A stretch of 64,000 nt of DNA from NCBI GenBank assembly GCA_964651245.1, contig CAZYVI010000008.1, positions 62,001 to 126,000 on the forward strand. Direction: 5' to 3'. Position 1 is the first letter of the stretch; the number at the start of each line of letters is the position of its first letter. A program made the position numbers and the translations under genes. Source of the DNA: Avedoeria sp964651245 (GTDB taxonomy: Bacteria; Chloroflexota; Anaerolineae; Epilineales; Epilineaceae). Under the pieces are notes generated by a model. It was not told where the DNA came from. It saw nothing but the letters and a program-made list of their open reading frames with translations, and searched no databases. Shown piece after piece: positions 24,066 through 32,210 of the stretch.

Positions 24066-26102
24066 ATGCCGACCGACGCGCGCACGCGCAAGTTCCAGGC
24101 CGAGACCCGCAAGCTGCTGGACCTGATGATCCACAGCGTCTACGCCCGGCGCGAGGTCTTCCTGCGCGAGCTCATCTCGAACGCCTCGGACGCCATCGAC
24201 AAGGCTCGCTACCTGGCGCTGACCGACCCGACGGTCGACCCGTCCGAGCCGTGGGGCATCCGGCTCATCCCGGACCGCGCGGCCGGCACGCTGACGATCC
24301 AGGACAACGGCATCGGCATGACCTACGACGAGGTCGTCGCCCACATCGGCACGATCGCGGCGAGCGGCACCGAGGCCTTCGCGCGCACGATGGCCGGCGG
24401 CGCGGCCGGCGCGGGCGACGACGACGCAGGGGACGCGGCGGGCGTCGATGGGGCGGACGCCGATGGGGCGGACGGGCGCGGCGAGCGGCCCGAACTCATC
24501 GGCCGCTTCGGCGTCGGCTTCTACAGCGCGTTCATGGTGGCCGACCAGGTCGAACTCGAGACGACGCGCCACGGCGCCGACCACGGCGTGCGCTGGACGT
24601 CGAGCGGCGGCGACGCGTACCGCATCGCCAAGCTGCCGCCCGGGCGGCGCGGGACGCGCATCACGCTGCACCTCAAGCCGATCGCGCGCGGTCAGGGCGC
24701 GGCCGAAGGCGACGGGGGCGATCCCCCGCAGGACTTCACCGATCCGGCCGTGCTGCGCGCCGTCGTCAAGCGCCACAGCGACTTCGTGGCCTTCCCGATC
24801 CGGCTCGACGACGGCACGCCGGACGGCCTGTCGAGCGAGCCGCTGAACTCGATGCAGCCGCTCTGGGCCCGGCCCAAGGCCGACATCGCCGACGAGGCGT
24901 ACGACGACTTCTACCGCCACCTGACCCGCGACTGGGAGCCGCCCCTGGCGCACCTCCATGTCAAGGCCGAGGGCCAGCACGAGTACCAAGCGCTGCTCTA
25001 CCTGCCGTCGCACGCGCCGTTCGACCTCTACCAACGCGACGGGCGCTGGGGACTGCAGCTCTACGCGAAGCGCGTCTTCATCATGGACGCCTGCCGCGAC
25101 CTCATGCCCGAGCACCTGCGCTGGGTGCGCGGCGTCGTCGACAGCCCCGACCTGCCGCTGAACATCTCGCGCGAGACGGTCCAGGAGGACCGGCTCATCG
25201 GCGCGATCCGCCGCCACCTCACCCGCCGGGTCTACGACGAGTTGGCGGCGTTGTTGGCCGACGACCGCGAGCGCTACGAGCGCTTTTGGCGCGACTTCGG
25301 TCCGGTCCTCAAGGAAGGGCTGCACCACGAGCCGTCCGACGCCGAGCGCCTGCGCGGCCTGCTCTTGTTCCGGTCGACGGCAGGCGACGGGCTGACGACG
25401 CTCGACGATTACGTCGGGCGCATGCCCGCCGGCCAGGCCGAGATCTACCACCTGAGCGGCGACGACGCGGCGCGGCTGCGCCATGCCCCGCAGCTCGAGG
25501 GCTTCGCCGCGCGCGGCATCGAGGTCCTGCTGCTGACCGATCCGATCGACGAGCTCGTCATGGCGCAGCTCAAGGCCCACGCCGACCGCCTGTTCCGCTC
25601 GGCGGCCGAGTCCGACGTCGACCTGTCGGCCGTCGCGCGCCGCGCCGACGCCGCGGCGGACGGCGGCGCGGCGACAGGCGAAGACAGCGCCCTCGACGCG
25701 ACCGCCGCCGACGGCGCGGCCCCGGACATCGCCCCGCTGTGCGACCGGCTGCAGGCGCTGCTGGGCGAGGCGGTGGTGGCGGTGCGGCCGTCCGATCGCC
25801 TGACGACGAGCGCCGCCTGCCTCGTGGTGCCGCCGGGCAGCCCGAGCGACCACCTGGTCCGGCTCATGAAGGCATTCGGGCAGGAGGTCGAGCCGGCCAA
25901 GCGCGTCCTCGAGCTCAACCCGCGCCACACCGTGGTCGCGGCGCTGGCCGCCCGTCTGGCCGCCGCGCCCGACGACGAGGCGCTGGCCGGCTACGCCGAG
26001 CTCCTGCTCGACAGCGCGTTGGTGGCCGAGGGCCAGCCGCCGCGCGATCCGGTCCGCTTCGCCCAGGGCATCGCCCAGGTCATCGCCGCCGCGGCGGGCT
26101 GA
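24066..26102 (+). CDS. htpG: Molecular chaperone HtpG (Hsp90)
   Basis: 678 residues from ATG at 24066, preceded by GAGGAG. It is an ATP-dependent cytosolic chaperone. The N-terminal GHKL ATPase is clear: 'LRELISNASDA' near 34, Q-D-N-G-I-G-M near 79-85 and 'IGRFGVGFYSAF' near 145. The middle domain has 'PLNISRETVQ' near 360, and the C-terminal dimerisation domain follows. An Ala/Gly/Asp-rich insert of about 20-25 residues (about 112-138) sits in the ATP-lid region, encoded partly by a repeated 12-bp unit containing GATGGGGCGGAC. A second acidic low-complexity stretch lies near 535-560. Both look like replication-slippage expansions and are unusual at the lid. Confidence 0.97.
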   Translation: MPTDARTRKFQAETRKLLDLMIHSVYARREVFLRELISNASDAIDKARYLALTDPTVDPSEPWGIRLIPDRAAGTLTIQDNGIGMTYDEVVAHIGTIAASGTEAFARTMAGGAAGAGDDDAGDAAGVDGADADGADGRGERPELIGRFGVGFYSAFMVADQVELETTRHGADHGVRWTSSGGDAYRIAKLPPGRRGTRITLHLKPIARGQGAAEGDGGDPPQDFTDPAVLRAVVKRHSDFVAFPIRLDDGTPDGLSSEPLNSMQPLWARPKADIADEAYDDFYRHLTRDWEPPLAHLHVKAEGQHEYQALLYLPSHAPFDLYQRDGRWGLQLYAKRVFIMDACRDLMPEHLRWVRGVVDSPDLPLNISRETVQEDRLIGAIRRHLTRRVYDELAALLADDRERYERFWRDFGPVLKEGLHHEPSDAERLRGLLLFRSTAGDGLTTLDDYVGRMPAGQAEIYHLSGDDAARLRHAPQLEGFAARGIEVLLLTDPIDELVMAQLKAHADRLFRSAAESDVDLSAVARRADAAADGGAATGEDSALDATAADGAAPDIAPLCDRLQALLGEAVVAVRPSDRLTTSAACLVVPPGSPSDHLVRLMKAFGQEVEPAKRVLELNPRHTVVAALAARLAAAPDDEALAGYAELLLDSALVAEGQPPRDPVRFAQGIAQVIAAAAG

Positions 26103-26185
26103 TCGCCGCGGACGGCGGCGGGCCGGGTGGATGGCGGTCGGGCCGTCCGTCGGGGTCGTCATCGACCGCCGCGCCGCCGCGGCGC

Positions 26186-26191
26186 TATACT
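26186..26191 (+). promoter_or_regulatory. -10 box of the flavin-oxidase-fold gene (leaderless)
   Basis: TATACT followed by eight bases and the ATG at 26200. No Shine-Dalgarno is present in the gap. Confidence 0.55.
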
Positions 26192-26199
26192 CGCCGGCC

Positions 26200-26727
26200 A
26201 TGGACCGACCCGCCACCGGCGCCGCCCCGGCCGCCGACCCGATGCGCGCGTTCGACGCCGAGGCCGCCGCCACGCTCGGACGGCTGGTCCGCGGCCACCG
26301 CCAGGCGGCGCTGGCGACGCTCGACGGCGGCGCACCGCACGTGGCGATGGTGGCCTACGCGGCCGAGGCCGGCTTCGCCGGCTTTCTGCTCCATCTCTCC
26401 GACCTGGCGGCCCACAAGCGTCAGCTGCGCGCCGACCCGCGCTGCGCGCTGCTGATCTTCGAGCCCGACGACCAGCCGTCCGTCGAGGTGCTGACCCGCA
26501 AGCGCGTGGCGCTTCAGTGCGTGGCGGCCGTGCTGCCCAAGGGCGACGAAGCCCACGCCGCGGCCAAGGCGACCTACCTGGCCCAGCTGCCCAAGCACGC
26601 CATGATGTTCGGCCTGGGCGACTTCGACCTGGTCCGGCTGACGCCGAGCGGCGGGCTCCTCAACGCCGGCTTCGGCCAGGCCTACCGCCTGACGCCCGAC
26701 GACCTGGCGGCGGCCGCCGCGGCATGA
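26200..26727 (+). CDS. Pyridoxamine 5'-phosphate oxidase-fold (split beta-barrel) protein
   Basis: 175 residues from ATG at 26200, placed by the TATACT box just upstream. The sequence follows the split-barrel FMN-binding fold used by PNPOx-like and HugZ-like proteins: 'GHRQAALATLDGGAPHVAMVAYA' strands near 38-60, 'LLHLSDLAAHKRQLRADPRCALLIFEP' near 70-96, and 'HAMMFGLGDFDLVRLTPSGG' near 140. That last segment matches the heme-oxygenase-like HugZ branch, where flavin or heme is bound. The specific activity cannot be fixed. It has no signal peptide. Its stop overlaps the ATG of the next gene by 4 bp, so the two are translationally coupled even though their products act in different compartments. 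Confidence 0.75.
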   Translation: MDRPATGAAPAADPMRAFDAEAAATLGRLVRGHRQAALATLDGGAPHVAMVAYAAEAGFAGFLLHLSDLAAHKRQLRADPRCALLIFEPDDQPSVEVLTRKRVALQCVAAVLPKGDEAHAAAKATYLAQLPKHAMMFGLGDFDLVRLTPSGGLLNAGFGQAYRLTPDDLAAAAAA

Positions 26728-28286
26728 CGCGCCGGCGACGGCGCCGCCGCGCGGGCGCGGCCGCCCGGGCCGTCGCCGCGACATGCGCCGCCGCGCTGGC
26801 CCTGGTGCGACCGCCCGGCGCCGACCCGGCCCGGTCGCACGCCCTCGACACCCCGCCGCCCTCGCCGCTGGCGTTGCCGATCGCCCTCGCCGGCCGCTGG
26901 CCGGCCGGCTCTCTCCCGACCGCCCCGGCGGCCACCGCCACGTCGATCCCGCCGACGCCCCTCCCCGCGATGACGGCGACGCCGACCGACCCGCCCACCC
27001 CCACCGGCTCGCCGTCCCCGACGTCGCCGACGCCCGTGGGCGGCCCGCGCCCGTGGCCCGACACGACCGACGGCGTCCACGTCTTCAACGACCAGATCGT
27101 CGGCCTCGGCAACCTGTCCGAAGCCCAGATCCGGTTCGCCGCGTCGCGCTACGTCGGGACGCAGAAGATGACCCGGCGCGACGCCGATCGGCTGCGGGCG
27201 CTCGATCCGGGCTTCTTGATCCTCCACTACCGGCTCGGCCTCGGCCTCGGCTACCGCGTCGCCGAGGCCGACTGCGCGCCGACGGGCGGCTTCATCCAGA
27301 TCGTCGACGGTGACCGCTGGGTCGAGGAGTGGCCCGGCGACCGCGTCGTTCGCGCACCGTGGTTCTTTCCGTGGGCCGGAGCGTCGCGCGTGTACTTCTG
27401 CGACTTCGGCTGGTACCTGATGGACGTCGACGATGCCGACTACCGCGCGTGGTGGACGGCTGAGGTGATGCACCAGCTGGTCGCCAACGACGACGACGCG
27501 CTGTTCGCCGACTCGGTCTCGGTGCCCAGCTTCTTCGGCGCCGACCACTGGCGGCCGCACTTGCCGGTGATCGACGCGGCGTTCGAGGCGGACTGGTCGC
27601 GCCGGATCGACGACTGGCTGGCGCACGTCAAGGCGGCGTTCGGCGAGCGCTACCTGCTGCTCCCCAACGCAGGCAGCTGGGTCACGACGCGCGACGCCAC
27701 GTCGTACGCCGCCGCGGACGGCGTGATGATCGAGGGCTTCGCGATGTGGGCGCCGGGACGGCGGTTCGACGTTGGCGACTGGCGGCTGCAGATGGACCGC
27801 GTCCTTGGGCTCGCCCGGCGGCGCAAGGTCGTGATCGCCCAAGCCTACCCGCGCGGCGACGGCAGCCCCGCCGACGTCGACGACCGGCTGTTCGCGCTGG
27901 CGTCCTACCTGCTGGTCAAGGGTCGGCGCAGCTACCTCAACCTCGAGACCAGCCCGCGCGTCGAGTGGTGGCCCGAGTACGAGGTCGACCTCGGCCCCTA
28001 CCTCGACGAGCCGCCGGCGCGCGTCGATGCGCTGCTCGAGGGCGCCGGCGGCGACTCGCCCGGCCTGTACGTCCGTCGCTACGCGCGCGGCCTCGTCGTC
28101 GTGAACCCGTTCGAGCGACAGCAGTCGCTGGATCTCGGGCGGACGATGTGGGCGGTGACGCCCGTCGGCGGCGGCGAGGTGCCGGCGGACGGACGAACGG
28201 ACGGGTGGCGGATCGCGGTCGACCCCGTACAGCGGATCGACGTGCGCCCCGGCGGCGCCGACGTGTTGCTGTACGCGGAGCCGTAG
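26724..28286 (+). CDS. Putative exported glycoside hydrolase (GHL15-like)
   Basis: Start is the ATG that overlaps the preceding stop (ATGA); 520 residues. An Arg-rich N-terminus and hydrophobic stretch form a signal peptide, followed by a Pro/Thr-rich linker (about 60-110). The rest resembles the hypothetical glycosyl hydrolase family 15 (GHL15) type of TIM barrel. 'FILHYRLGLGLGYR' is a barrel strand, 'DALFADSVSVPSFFG' gives acidic candidates near residue 258, and 'GVMIEGFAMW' follows near 335. The sequence 'GLYVRRYARGLVVVNP' near 448 starts a C-terminal beta domain. Catalytic residues are inferred, not diagnostic. The repeat element starts 14 bp after the stop. Confidence 0.6.
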   Translation: MTRRRRRRRAGAAARAVAATCAAALALVRPPGADPARSHALDTPPPSPLALPIALAGRWPAGSLPTAPAATATSIPPTPLPAMTATPTDPPTPTGSPSPTSPTPVGGPRPWPDTTDGVHVFNDQIVGLGNLSEAQIRFAASRYVGTQKMTRRDADRLRALDPGFLILHYRLGLGLGYRVAEADCAPTGGFIQIVDGDRWVEEWPGDRVVRAPWFFPWAGASRVYFCDFGWYLMDVDDADYRAWWTAEVMHQLVANDDDALFADSVSVPSFFGADHWRPHLPVIDAAFEADWSRRIDDWLAHVKAAFGERYLLLPNAGSWVTTRDATSYAAADGVMIEGFAMWAPGRRFDVGDWRLQMDRVLGLARRRKVVIAQAYPRGDGSPADVDDRLFALASYLLVKGRRSYLNLETSPRVEWWPEYEVDLGPYLDEPPARVDALLEGAGGDSPGLYVRRYARGLVVVNPFERQQSLDLGRTMWAVTPVGGGEVPADGRTDGWRIAVDPVQRIDVRPGGADVLLYAEP

Positions 28287-28300
28287 GCGCCCGGTACGGG

Positions 28301-28444
28301 ATGTAGGGGCACGGCATGCCGTGCCCTTCCGCCCGCCCAACAGCGAACGTGGGATCGGACGAGGGCACGGCATGCCGTGCCCTTCCGCCCGCCCAACAGC
28401 GAACGTGGGATCGGACGAGGGCACGGCATGCCGTGCCCCTACAT
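28301..28444. repeat. Palindromic mobile-like repeat element 2 with internal tandem 56-bp units
   Basis: The ends are perfect inverted repeats: ATGTAGGGGCACGGCATGCC at the left and its complement at the right. Inside, a 56-bp unit starting at GGGCACGGCATGCCGTGCCC repeats about 2.4 times (period 56, e.g. 28361 and 28417). Every unit contains the self-complementary core GGCACGGCATGCCGTGCC. It shares TGTAGGGGCAC/GTGCCC with the element at 22673. It lies between two convergent genes and may terminate both. Its right end supplies the stop codon of the ABC ATPase gene. Confidence 0.85.
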
Positions 28445-29569
28445 GGGGCGGGTCGTGGCGTCGGTGGGGGTCGAGGTGGGCGCTTCGAGCAGCCGCTCCT
28501 CGTAGATCCGCCGGACCGTCGTCTCGATGTCCGGTTCCTTGAGCGCCAGATCGACGACGCGCAGGCGGCTCGTCACCCGGGCGATCAGGTCGGCGGCGCT
28601 CACCGCGTCGCGGTCGAAGGCGTACGTGATCCGGGGGCCGTCGCGGGCCACGATGTCGGCGCCGGGGATGGCGAGGCGGTCGTTGCCATCCCCGGCGCGC
28701 TCGGGCCGTGCGTCTTCGACGTCGATCTCCTCCGCCAGGTCGACGACGAGCTCGCGGCGGCCGCCGAAGCGCGCTTGGAGCTCGGGCAGCTGGCCGTCGT
28801 AGAGCAGCCGCCCGCCGTCGATGATGAGGACGCGCTCGCAGAGGCGCTCGACGTCGGCCAGGTCGTGGGTCGTCAGGAGCACGGTGGTGCGGCGCTCGGC
28901 GTTGAGGTGGCGGATGAAGCGGCGGACGCGCTCCTTGGCCACGACGTCGAGGCCGATCGTCGGCTCGTCGAGGAACAGGACGGTCGGATCGTGGAGCATC
29001 GCCGCGGCGAAGTCGGCGCGCATCCGCTGGCCGAGCGAGAGCGAGCGGACCGGCGTCTCGAGGAAGGCGTCGAGGTCGAGGAGGTCGCGGAAGGCGTCGA
29101 GGTTGGCGCGGAAGCGCGCCGGCGGGACGCGGTAGATGTGGCGCAGCAGATCGAACGACTCGACGACCGGCAGGTCCCACCACAGCGCCGTCCGTTGTCC
29201 GAACACGGCGCCGATCGTGGCCACGTGCCGCCGCCGCTCGCGCCACGGCACCCGCCCGGCGACGGTCAGCGTGCCCGACGTCGGGACGAGCAGGCCGGTG
29301 AGCATCTTGAGCGTCGTCGACTTGCCGGCGCCGTTCGGCCCGAGGTAGCCGACGATCTCGCCGGGGCGCACCGCGAACGTGACGCCGTCGACGGCGCGAA
29401 CCGTGGCGGCGCGGCGCGGGCGAAGCGCGGCGGGCCGCCAGCGGCGGGCGGGATGGCCGGCCACCGCGCCGTCGTCGGCCATGCCGTCGGTCGCTCCGTC
29501 GGCCGCGCCGCGCCGCCGGACCGTGAAGTGCTTGGCCAGGTCGCGGACGTCGATGAGGGCGTCGCTCAT
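28439..29569 (-). CDS. ABC transporter ATP-binding protein (DUF990-type exporter)
   Basis: 376 residues; ATG at 29569 overlaps the permease stop by 4 bp. Walker A G-P-N-G-A-G-K-S-T near 75-83, signature 'LSLGQRMRADFA' near 175, Walker B 'VLFLDEPT' near 196 and a switch His ('LLTTHDLADVE'). This signature sequence and the two following permeases fit the ABC-2 (DUF990) systems that export small hydrophobic or cationic compounds. An unusual Ala/Arg-rich insert lies between the first strand and Walker A (residues about 20-58). The last residue and the TAG stop come from the palindromic repeat element, so the C-terminus was probably trimmed or extended by its insertion. It energises the two permeases at the inner membrane. 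Confidence 0.92.
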   Translation of the reverse strand: MSDALIDVRDLAKHFTVRRRGAADGATDGMADDGAVAGHPARRWRPAALRPRRAATVRAVDGVTFAVRPGEIVGYLGPNGAGKSTTLKMLTGLLVPTSGTLTVAGRVPWRERRRHVATIGAVFGQRTALWWDLPVVESFDLLRHIYRVPPARFRANLDAFRDLLDLDAFLETPVRSLSLGQRMRADFAAAMLHDPTVLFLDEPTIGLDVVAKERVRRFIRHLNAERRTTVLLTTHDLADVERLCERVLIIDGGRLLYDGQLPELQARFGGRRELVVDLAEEIDVEDARPERAGDGNDRLAIPGADIVARDGPRITYAFDRDAVSAADLIARVTSRLRVVDLALKEPDIETTVRRIYEERLLEAPTSTPTDATTRPM

Positions 29570-30423
29570 GTGCCGGTGCTCCGGTAGTGGCGGATGCCGA
29601 CGCGCCACAACGCCAGCGCGGCGCCGAACGCGGCCAGGCCGATCGCCGGGCCGACGAAGCGGGCGGCCGGCGGCATGCCGGTCGGGTCGGGCTTGTCGAG
29701 GAGGTAGAGGGCCGGGTAGTAGGACAGGAACAGCGTCGGCACGATGTAGGTGAAGAAGCGCCGCAGCGGCAGCGGGTAGATGTGGGCCGGATACTGGTTC
29801 AGCTCGTGGCCGCCGTACGTCAGGATGTTCATCGCCTCGATCGAGTCGACCGTCCAGAACGTGATCGTCGAGCCGACGACGAACAGCGCGGCGAAGAACG
29901 CCATCTGGCCGACGACGAGCACCGGCAGGAACGCCAGCTTGCCGGCCGTCCAGCGGACGTCGACGAGCCACAGCGCCAGGCCGAAGAGCGCGATCCCCTC
30001 GGCGATGGCGCCGACGCGGTGCAGGACGAAGCGCGAGCCCAGCACCTGGAGGACGAGCGGCGCCGGGCGCAGCAGGATCGCGTCGAACGTGCCCTTGCGC
30101 ACGCCCTGTCCGAAGTCGGGCGGGTCGAAGCCGCTGAAGAGCATGTCCATCGTCTTGAAGCTGGTGGCCGTCAGGCCGGCCAGGAACGCGATCTCGCCCA
30201 GCCGCCAGCCGCCGAGGGTCTCGAAGCGGACGAACAACGCGGCCAGGGCGCCGAACTCGAAGCTGAAGATGAGGAACGAGGTGACGACGTCCATCGCGAA
30301 CGAGACGCGGAACTGCAGCTGCGACCGGACCTGCGCCGCCACGAGCCGCACCAGGAGCGCGACGTGGCGGCGCGCGTCCGACGCGGCGCGGCCGAGCGGC
30401 GAGCGCGAATCGTCCCGCGCCAC
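29566..30423 (-). CDS. ABC-2 (DUF990-type) permease 1
   Basis: 285 residues from a GTG start, six predicted transmembrane helices. The sequence 'FRVSFAMDVVTSFLIFSFEFGALAALFVRF' is the first pair of helices. 'GTFDAILLRPAPLVLQVLGSRF' is the cytoplasmic coupling region characteristic of this permease family, followed by four further helices. Together with the second permease 3 nt upstream and the ATPase overlapping downstream it forms a complete three-gene exporter. The substrate is unknown; members are linked to viologen or antibiotic export. Confidence 0.88.
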   Translation of the reverse strand: MARDDSRSPLGRAASDARRHVALLVRLVAAQVRSQLQFRVSFAMDVVTSFLIFSFEFGALAALFVRFETLGGWRLGEIAFLAGLTATSFKTMDMLFSGFDPPDFGQGVRKGTFDAILLRPAPLVLQVLGSRFVLHRVGAIAEGIALFGLALWLVDVRWTAGKLAFLPVLVVGQMAFFAALFVVGSTITFWTVDSIEAMNILTYGGHELNQYPAHIYPLPLRRFFTYIVPTLFLSYYPALYLLDKPDPTGMPPAARFVGPAIGLAAFGAALALWRVGIRHYRSTGT

Positions 30424-30426
30424 CGC

Positions 30427-31239
30427 TCAGCCGCCCAGCACGACGAGCCGGCGGACGCCGGCCCGCAGCACGAGCGCGCCCGCCGCCACGAGCACCGCCG
30501 CCCACGCCGCCTGCGCCGCCAGCAGCCGGACGACGCCGGCGCCGTCGCGCAGCCCCAGGAAGACCTCGGTGACGGCGTTGACGCTGTAGGCGAACGGCGT
30601 CAGCGCGCACACGGCCTGCAGCCAGTCCGGGAAGTAGCGCAGCGGAAACAGGAAGCCCGACGCCAGCCAGCTCAGCGCGAAGACGAAGCGGACGATGCCG
30701 CGGGCGTCGGGCGACCAGAACGCGCTGAGGTTGGCCAGGAACCGCCAGCCGAAACTGATGAGCCACGCCAGGCCGACGCAGGCGGCGGTGGCGGCCCACA
30801 TCGCGGCGCCGCGCGGCCAGACGAAGCGGCCGCCGTCGGGCGCCAGCCACGGGAACAAGATCACATAGCCGGCGAGGATCGGCAGCCCGCGCCACACCAG
30901 CTGCACCGCGGCGCGGCCCAGGTCATGGGCCAGCCAGTAGGCCTGGTAGCCGATCGGCCGCAGCAGGTCACCGGCGATCTCGCCGGAGTGGACGCTGCGG
31001 GCGACGTCGAACCAGCTGAACGCCGCCAGCGGGCTCAGGAGCGCCTGGCTGAGCGCGGTGAACGTGATGGCCGCCGGCAGCGTGATGCCGGCGGCCTCGG
31101 CGCGGCCGTCGTAGAGCGCGGTCAGGACGGCGACGCGGACGAGGCCGAAGAAGAAGTTCGTCGCCAGCCCGGCCAGCGCCGCGGCGCGGTACGTCAGGTG
31201 CCGCCGCGCGCTCTGGCGGGCGATCGCCACGAGGAGCAT
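30427..31239 (-). CDS. ABC-2 (DUF990-type) permease 2
   Basis: 270 residues, first gene of the exporter operon. Six predicted helices. 'RQSARRHLTYRAAALAGLATNFFFGLVRV' opens the protein, and 'SGEIAGDLLRPIGYQAYWLAHDLGRA' is the family's conserved coupling segment. A CACAAT box lies 7 nt before the ATG (31247-31252) with no Shine-Dalgarno, so the operon may start leaderless. Its stop is 3 nt before the next permease start. Confidence 0.88.
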   Translation of the reverse strand: MLLVAIARQSARRHLTYRAAALAGLATNFFFGLVRVAVLTALYDGRAEAAGITLPAAITFTALSQALLSPLAAFSWFDVARSVHSGEIAGDLLRPIGYQAYWLAHDLGRAAVQLVWRGLPILAGYVILFPWLAPDGGRFVWPRGAAMWAATAACVGLAWLISFGWRFLANLSAFWSPDARGIVRFVFALSWLASGFLFPLRYFPDWLQAVCALTPFAYSVNAVTEVFLGLRDGAGVVRLLAAQAAWAAVLVAAGALVLRAGVRRLVVLGG

Positions 31240-31320
31240 GGCGGCGATTGTGCCATGCCGGGCACGGCGCGCCGGCGCGGGCGGCCGAGGGGCGGTCGCC
31301 CGCGCCAGCGCACACCCCGA

Positions 31321-31824
31321 TCAGCCGAACAGTCCGCCGCCGGTCTCGAGCACCGTCTTGAGGTCGCTCAGGATGAGCGCCCAGCCGCCGCCGCCCTGCG
31401 CGAGCGGTGCGCTGCCGCCGACCTGGGCCGCCGTCAGCGGGGCGCCGGCGAGCTCGTGCGTCACCGTGAGGCGGGTGACGCCGTCCATCTCCGCGGCGGT
31501 CTCCCAGGTGACGCGCGAGAAGCCTTCGGCGCGGACGTCGTCGTCCCAGCAGAAGCGCCAGGTCTGGACGAGCCGGTGCGGCGGATCGACCTCGACGACC
31601 TCGCCGTCGACGATCACCTCGGGCGTGCCCATCGCCCGCATCTCGGGGCCGGCGATGCCACGAAACGCGCCGCCGGGCCGAAGCTCGTACTCGCTCCAGC
31701 CGGGGTAGCCGTAGCGCTTGTTCCACTCGGGCTGCGTGATCGCGTCCCAAACGGCCTGCGGGGTAGCCCGAATGTAAACGCGGTGGACCTGGGTCGTCGC
31801 ACCGCTGGCCAGGGTGTCGGTCAT
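31321..31824 (-). CDS. SRPBCC (AHSA1-like) protein of an ArsR operon
   Basis: 167 residues from an ATG overlapping the ArsR stop (ATGA). The AHSA1/START-like fold is visible: 'VHRVYIRATPQAVWDAITQPEWNKRYGYPGWSEYELRPGGAFRG' is the typical N-terminal strand-helix-strand of the activator-of-Hsp90-like SRPBCC family. Trp and Glu/Asp line a ligand pocket. Proteins of this kind next to an ArsR repressor are common in bacteria; the ligand is usually unknown. Translational coupling to the regulator indicates joint expression. Confidence 0.85.
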   Translation of the reverse strand: MTDTLASGATTQVHRVYIRATPQAVWDAITQPEWNKRYGYPGWSEYELRPGGAFRGIAGPEMRAMGTPEVIVDGEVVEVDPPHRLVQTWRFCWDDDVRAEGFSRVTWETAAEMDGVTRLTVTHELAGAPLTAAQVGGSAPLAQGGGGWALILSDLKTVLETGGGLFG

Positions 31825-32141
31825 GTCTCGTTCTCCAGTTCGGTCTTGAGGGTCGCGAGCGCCGCGATCCGACGCTCGGTGAACTTGTCGATCCACCGGT
31901 CGTGGATCAGCCGGATGGGCACGGGGTTCAAGAAGTGCAGCTTCGCCCGGCCCGACCGGCGCGTGACGACCAGGTTCGCCTCCTCAAGCACGCGCAGGTG
32001 CTTCATCACCCCGAAGCGCGACATCTCGAGCGTCGACTCGAGCTCGGAGAGCGTGCGGCCGTCACGCTCGAAGAGCCGGTCGAGCAGGAAGCGACGCGTC
32101 GGGTCGGCGAGGGCTTTGAAGACGCGGTCGTCGTCGGTCAT
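31821..32141 (-). CDS. ArsR-family winged-helix regulator
   Basis: 106 residues from ATG at 32141. The winged-helix core is 'DRVFKALADPTRRFLLDRLFERDGRTLSELESTLEMSRFGVMKHLRVLEEANLVVTRRSGRAKLHFLNP', an ArsR DNA-binding domain with recognition helix near 48-60. No ArsR-type metal Cys-box is present, so a small-molecule or protein-linked signal is more likely than a metal. A 7-2-7 palindrome overlaps its promoter, suggesting autoregulation. The AHSA1-like gene follows with a 4-bp overlap. Confidence 0.9.
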   Translation of the reverse strand: MTDDDRVFKALADPTRRFLLDRLFERDGRTLSELESTLEMSRFGVMKHLRVLEEANLVVTRRSGRAKLHFLNPVPIRLIHDRWIDKFTERRIAALATLKTELENET

Positions 32142-32147
32142 GGCACC

Positions 32148-32153
32148 ACAATA
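32148..32153 (-). promoter_or_regulatory. -10 box of the arsR-family gene (leaderless)
   Basis: Minus-strand TATTGT six bases before the ATG. The palindromic operator lies immediately upstream of it. Confidence 0.5.
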
Positions 32154-32154
32154 C

Positions 32155-32170
32155 GTGACCGAACGGTCAC
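32155..32170. promoter_or_regulatory. Palindromic operator GTGACCG-AA-CGGTCAC
   Basis: A perfect 7-2-7 dyad placed two bases upstream of the -10 box of the arsR-family gene. This is the position expected for an autorepressing ArsR-type regulator. Confidence 0.6.
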
Positions 32171-32210
32171 CCGTCAAGTCGATGGCAGCACGCCCACTTC
32201 GTCGGCCGCG

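Noticed and set aside
28317..28436. CRISPR-like array of three repeats
   Set aside because: Only about 2.4 copies, a 56-bp period without variable spacers, and self-complementary ends matching another element; it is a palindromic repeat element, not a CRISPR.
28439..30895. An 818-residue ABC protein
   Set aside because: The first half of the frame is a shadow of the permease gene; the ATPase proper starts at 29569 where it overlaps the permease stop.
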